Under the pieces are notes generated by a model. That model worked only from the letters and a program-made list of their open reading frames with translations. It made no database searches and had not been told where the DNA came from. Shown here one piece after another: positions 5,950 to 6,336 of a stretch of DNA of 6,336 nt (position 1 is the stretch's first letter; each line of letters starts with the position of its first letter). The DNA is from Cellvibrionaceae bacterium (GTDB taxonomy: Bacteria > Pseudomonadota > Gammaproteobacteria > Pseudomonadales > Cellvibrionaceae), in the NCBI GenBank assembly GCA_025800435.1, contig JAOXRV010000602.1, forward strand, positions 1 to 6,336. Reading direction: 5' to 3'. A program made the translations under genes and the position numbers.

Positions 5950-6336
5950 ATGCAAAAATTTATTCCAAAACTGATGTGTGCGGCAGTCGGTGCCTCCTTG
6001 TCTGCAAATGCATTATCAATCGATGTGACAGTGGTCGATGGCAGTACCACCAAGTCATGTACCATCGAGAGCTTGTCGACCGAAGTGCAGAGCAATGGAA
6101 CAGTTCGACTAACAGTTGGGTCCCCAAGTGGCAATAGTCAAAGTTTAACTGCCTGTTTGCAGAGTGGTGGCAGCAGCTCCAGTGGCAGCAGCTCCAGTGG
6201 CAGCAGCTCCAGTGGCAGTAGCTCCAGTGGCAGCAGCTCCAGTGGCAGCAGCTCAAGTGGCAGCAGCTCCAGTGGCAGTAGCTCAAGTGGCAGTAGCTCC
6301 AGTGGCAGTAGCTCCAGTGGCAGCAGCTCCAGTGGC
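5950..6336 (+). CDS. Exported protein with two-Cys N-terminal segment and GSSSS-repeat linker, 3' end outside the window
   Basis: The frame is open from ATG 5950 to the window edge: 129 codons with no stop. A GAGGTG ribosome site (5934-5939) lies 10 bases upstream. Residues 1-22 (MQKFIPKLMCAAVGASLSANA) look like a Sec signal peptide with a cut after SANA or nearby. Residues about 23-72 form a small segment rich in Thr, Val and Ser with two cysteines (37 and 70), perhaps one disulfide-closed beta domain that I do not recognise. From residue 74 the chain is a regular Gly-Ser-Ser-Ser-Ser repeat to the window end. Such serine-rich linkers are known between domains of secreted polysaccharide-degrading enzymes in Saccharophagus and Cellvibrio, so a catalytic, binding or adhesive domain probably follows. 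That domain, and hence the function, cannot be seen. The Cys10 in the signal region lacks a clean lipobox, so a lipoprotein is unlikely. Confidence 0.75.
   Translation, partial: MQKFIPKLMCAAVGASLSANALSIDVTVVDGSTTKSCTIESLSTEVQSNGTVRLTVGSPSGNSQSLTACLQSGGSSSSGSSSSGSSSSGSSSSGSSSSGSSSSGSSSSGSSSSGSSSSGSSSSGSSSSG
6169..6336 (+). repeat. 15-bp tandem repeat encoding Gly-Ser-Ser-Ser-Ser
   Basis: Eleven full units of GGCAGCAGCTCCAGT-type sequence begin at 6169, and a twelfth starts with GGC at 6334. Units differ only at two third-codon positions: the second codon is AGC or AGT, the fourth TCC or TCA. Units 1-3, 5, 7 and 11 are identical. Every change is silent, so the peptide is perfectly regular. The array continues beyond the window, so the total copy number is unknown. 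Confidence 0.97.

Noticed and set aside
5960..6286. A 108-codon minus-strand frame with a Cys-His-Trp-Ser repeat
   Set aside because: The repeated peptide is only the reverse reading of the 15-bp GSSSS array. The sense frame has a ribosome site, a signal peptide and a normal composition; the antisense frame has none.
6169..6336. CRISPR-like or satellite array
   Set aside because: The 15-bp units are contiguous without spacers, in frame, and code for a regular Gly/Ser linker directly continuing an exported protein.

Overview
The window looks like a chromosomal segment of a free-living, probably marine or environmental gammaproteobacterium. I infer this from the Xps-like form of the type II secretion (T2SS) proteins, the moderate GC content, and a Ser/Gly linker protein of the kind known from Cellvibrionales-type polysaccharide degraders. 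No 16S or other taxonomic marker is present, so this is inference only. All supported genes lie on the + strand.

Region 1 (1-3513) is the distal end of a T2SS operon. It holds the C-terminal part of gspJ (minor pseudopilin, cut by the window edge), gspK (tip pseudopilin), gspL and gspM (inner-membrane platform proteins), and a short GspC/GspN-like protein with one membrane segment and a homology-region-like domain but no PDZ domain. Coupling is tight: gspJ/gspK overlap by 7 bp, gspL/gspM abut exactly, and gspM/gspN overlap by 4 bp. Only gspK-gspL has a real gap (38 bp). No gspD secretin gene follows in this window.

Region 2 (3514-4221) is about 700 bp without a convincing gene. It holds several inverted repeats, including a perfect 10-bp hairpin just upstream of the next gene, and probably the promoter and leader of that gene.

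Region 3 (4222-5851) is a single gene for a 519-aa exported protein of unknown function. Its codon choice is strongly biased, with all 15 Arg codons CGT or CGC, unlike the T2SS genes before it, so high expression is likely. It is closed by an AT-rich perfect palindrome over the stop codon and a textbook Rho-independent terminator.

Region 4 (5852-6336) starts a new transcription unit. It encodes an exported protein with a short two-cysteine N-terminal segment followed by a tandem Gly-Ser-Ser-Ser-Ser linker (11 full 15-bp units) that runs off the window. The likely link between the regions is export: both downstream products carry Sec-type signal peptides and could be T2SS clients, but only their proximity suggests it.
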